Assembly: GCA_964414755.1 (NCBI GenBank)
Contig: CAYPXH010000033.1
Span: forward strand, 1-15,055
DNA length: 15,055 nt
Direction: 5' to 3'
DNA from: JAEUKQ01 sp964414755
GTDB lineage: Bacteria > Pseudomonadota > Alphaproteobacteria > JAEUKQ01
The notes beneath the pieces are model-generated. The model was not told the origin of the DNA. It did no database searches and saw nothing but the letters and a program-made list of their open reading frames with translations. The position numbers and the translations under genes were made by a program. Numbering within the stretch: position 1 is the stretch's first letter; the number at the start of each line of letters is the position of its first letter. Shown here in pieces: positions 14,462-15,055 of this stretch.

Positions 14462-15055
14462 TTACGTTAATAAAGATACCATTCCATTGATAATCATGAT
14501 TGTTTCTTGGTCCAGGTTGCCATCAACCTTCTTGGGTCTAAAACGGCGTTGAAAAGCCTGAATAACAGGTATTAAGTCTTTTTTATCCGAAGAAATAATT
14601 TGATAGCCAATTTTTTCTAAGGCATAGCTTGAAAAATTATAGAAATCTTTTGTTTCCTGTTTTAAGGCGACAGGGCTAGGCCAAAGGCCAACACCATGTT
14701 GTGCTAACCATGCCCAATCAAATAACTCGCCAGGATCAATTTTGCGGGTCGGTGCTATATCCGAATGGCCAACAATCCGTCTGGCTGGTATTTGGTATTT
14801 TTCTATCAAATAGCGCATTAATTCAAGTGCAGCTTGCATTTGTTTTTTTTCAAATGGGCGGTATCCATAATCATGTCCGGGGTTTACCAATTCAATACCA
14901 ATAGAACAATCATTTAAGTTATGTTGCCCCATCCAATAACTTACGCCAGCATGCCATGCCCTTTTTTCATTTGGGACAAGCTGATAAATATCACCATTTT
15001 CTTCGATTAAATAATGTGCACTTACCTGTGAAGCAGGATCGCATAAACGATTAAG
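14462..15055 (-). CDS. N-acetylmuramoyl-L-alanine amidase, AmiD/AmpD type (partial, N-terminus outside window)
   Basis: Zinc amidase that cuts the bond between N-acetylmuramic acid and the stem peptide of peptidoglycan. The reading frame is open to the window edge and encodes 197 visible residues; the internal ATG at 14932 is not the true start, because the 41 codons before it encode conserved family sequence (VSAHYLIEENGDIYQLVP, RAWHAGVSYW). The likely catalytic glutamate is in SIGIELVNPG (visible residue 55). GHSDIAPTRKIDPG supplies zinc ligands H97 and D107 and the conserved K105. The first zinc histidine is expected beyond the edge. The last 50 residues (IQAFQRRFRP, VDGNLDQET) look like a peptidoglycan-binding domain. 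Whether it has a signal peptide cannot be seen. Its stop is 4 bases from that of ugpC, convergent. Confidence 0.92.
   Translation of the reverse strand, partial: LNRLCDPASQVSAHYLIEENGDIYQLVPNEKRAWHAGVSYWMGQHNLNDCSIGIELVNPGHDYGYRPFEKKQMQAALELMRYLIEKYQIPARRIVGHSDIAPTRKIDPGELFDWAWLAQHGVGLWPSPVALKQETKDFYNFSSYALEKIGYQIISSDKKDLIPVIQAFQRRFRPKKVDGNLDQETIMIINGMVSLLT

Noticed and set aside
14462..14932. Complete 156-residue amidase starting at the ATG at 14932
   Set aside because: The frame continues upstream to the window edge with conserved amidase sequence, so this ATG is internal and the gene is partial.

Overview
The window reads as an ordinary chromosomal stretch of an AT-rich alphaproteobacterium. 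Three things point there: a mitochondrial-like electron transfer flavoprotein (ETF) followed by a 3-hydroxybutyryl-CoA dehydrogenase; a tiny LptM-type lipoprotein, lysA and a DUF4175/TIGR02302 protein in a row; and an archaeal-style class I lysyl-tRNA synthetase. I cannot name the genus. No mobile element, tRNA, rRNA, CRISPR array or phage gene is visible. I find no convincing undescribed system; the points worth following are regulatory details and a few poorly understood proteins.

Layout. Bases 1-60 hold a hairpin that probably ends a gene lying before the window. Bases 261-2923 (+) are etfB-etfA-hbd, probably one transcript: the two ETF subunits share the base of a TAATG junction and hbd follows 33 bases later. 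ETF carries electrons from flavin dehydrogenases towards the quinone pool, and hbd works on four-carbon acyl-CoA, so together they form an acyl-CoA/butanoate module. Bases 3144-7145 (+) are a 43-residue lipoprotein (lptM-like), lysA (last step of lysine synthesis) and a large membrane protein of unknown function (DUF4175), tightly spaced. In many alphaproteobacteria argH stands just before the lipoprotein; here it is absent.

Bases 7180-9836 (-) are lysS (class I) followed by pyrD, 23 bases apart, convergent with the DUF4175 gene. A 403-base AT-rich divergent region (9837-10239) separates lysS from ugpB. Bases 10240-14457 (+) are ugpB-ugpA-ugpE-ugpC, a complete ABC importer for sn-glycerol-3-phosphate and glycerophosphodiesters: periplasmic binding protein, two permeases and the ATPase. 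A strong intrinsic terminator sits between ugpB and ugpA and probably sets a surplus of binding protein over permease. From 14462 to the right edge (-) runs the C-terminal part of an AmiD/AmpD-type peptidoglycan amidase; its N-terminus lies outside the window.

Genes are densely packed. The only long non-coding stretches are 1-260, 2924-3143 and 9837-10239.
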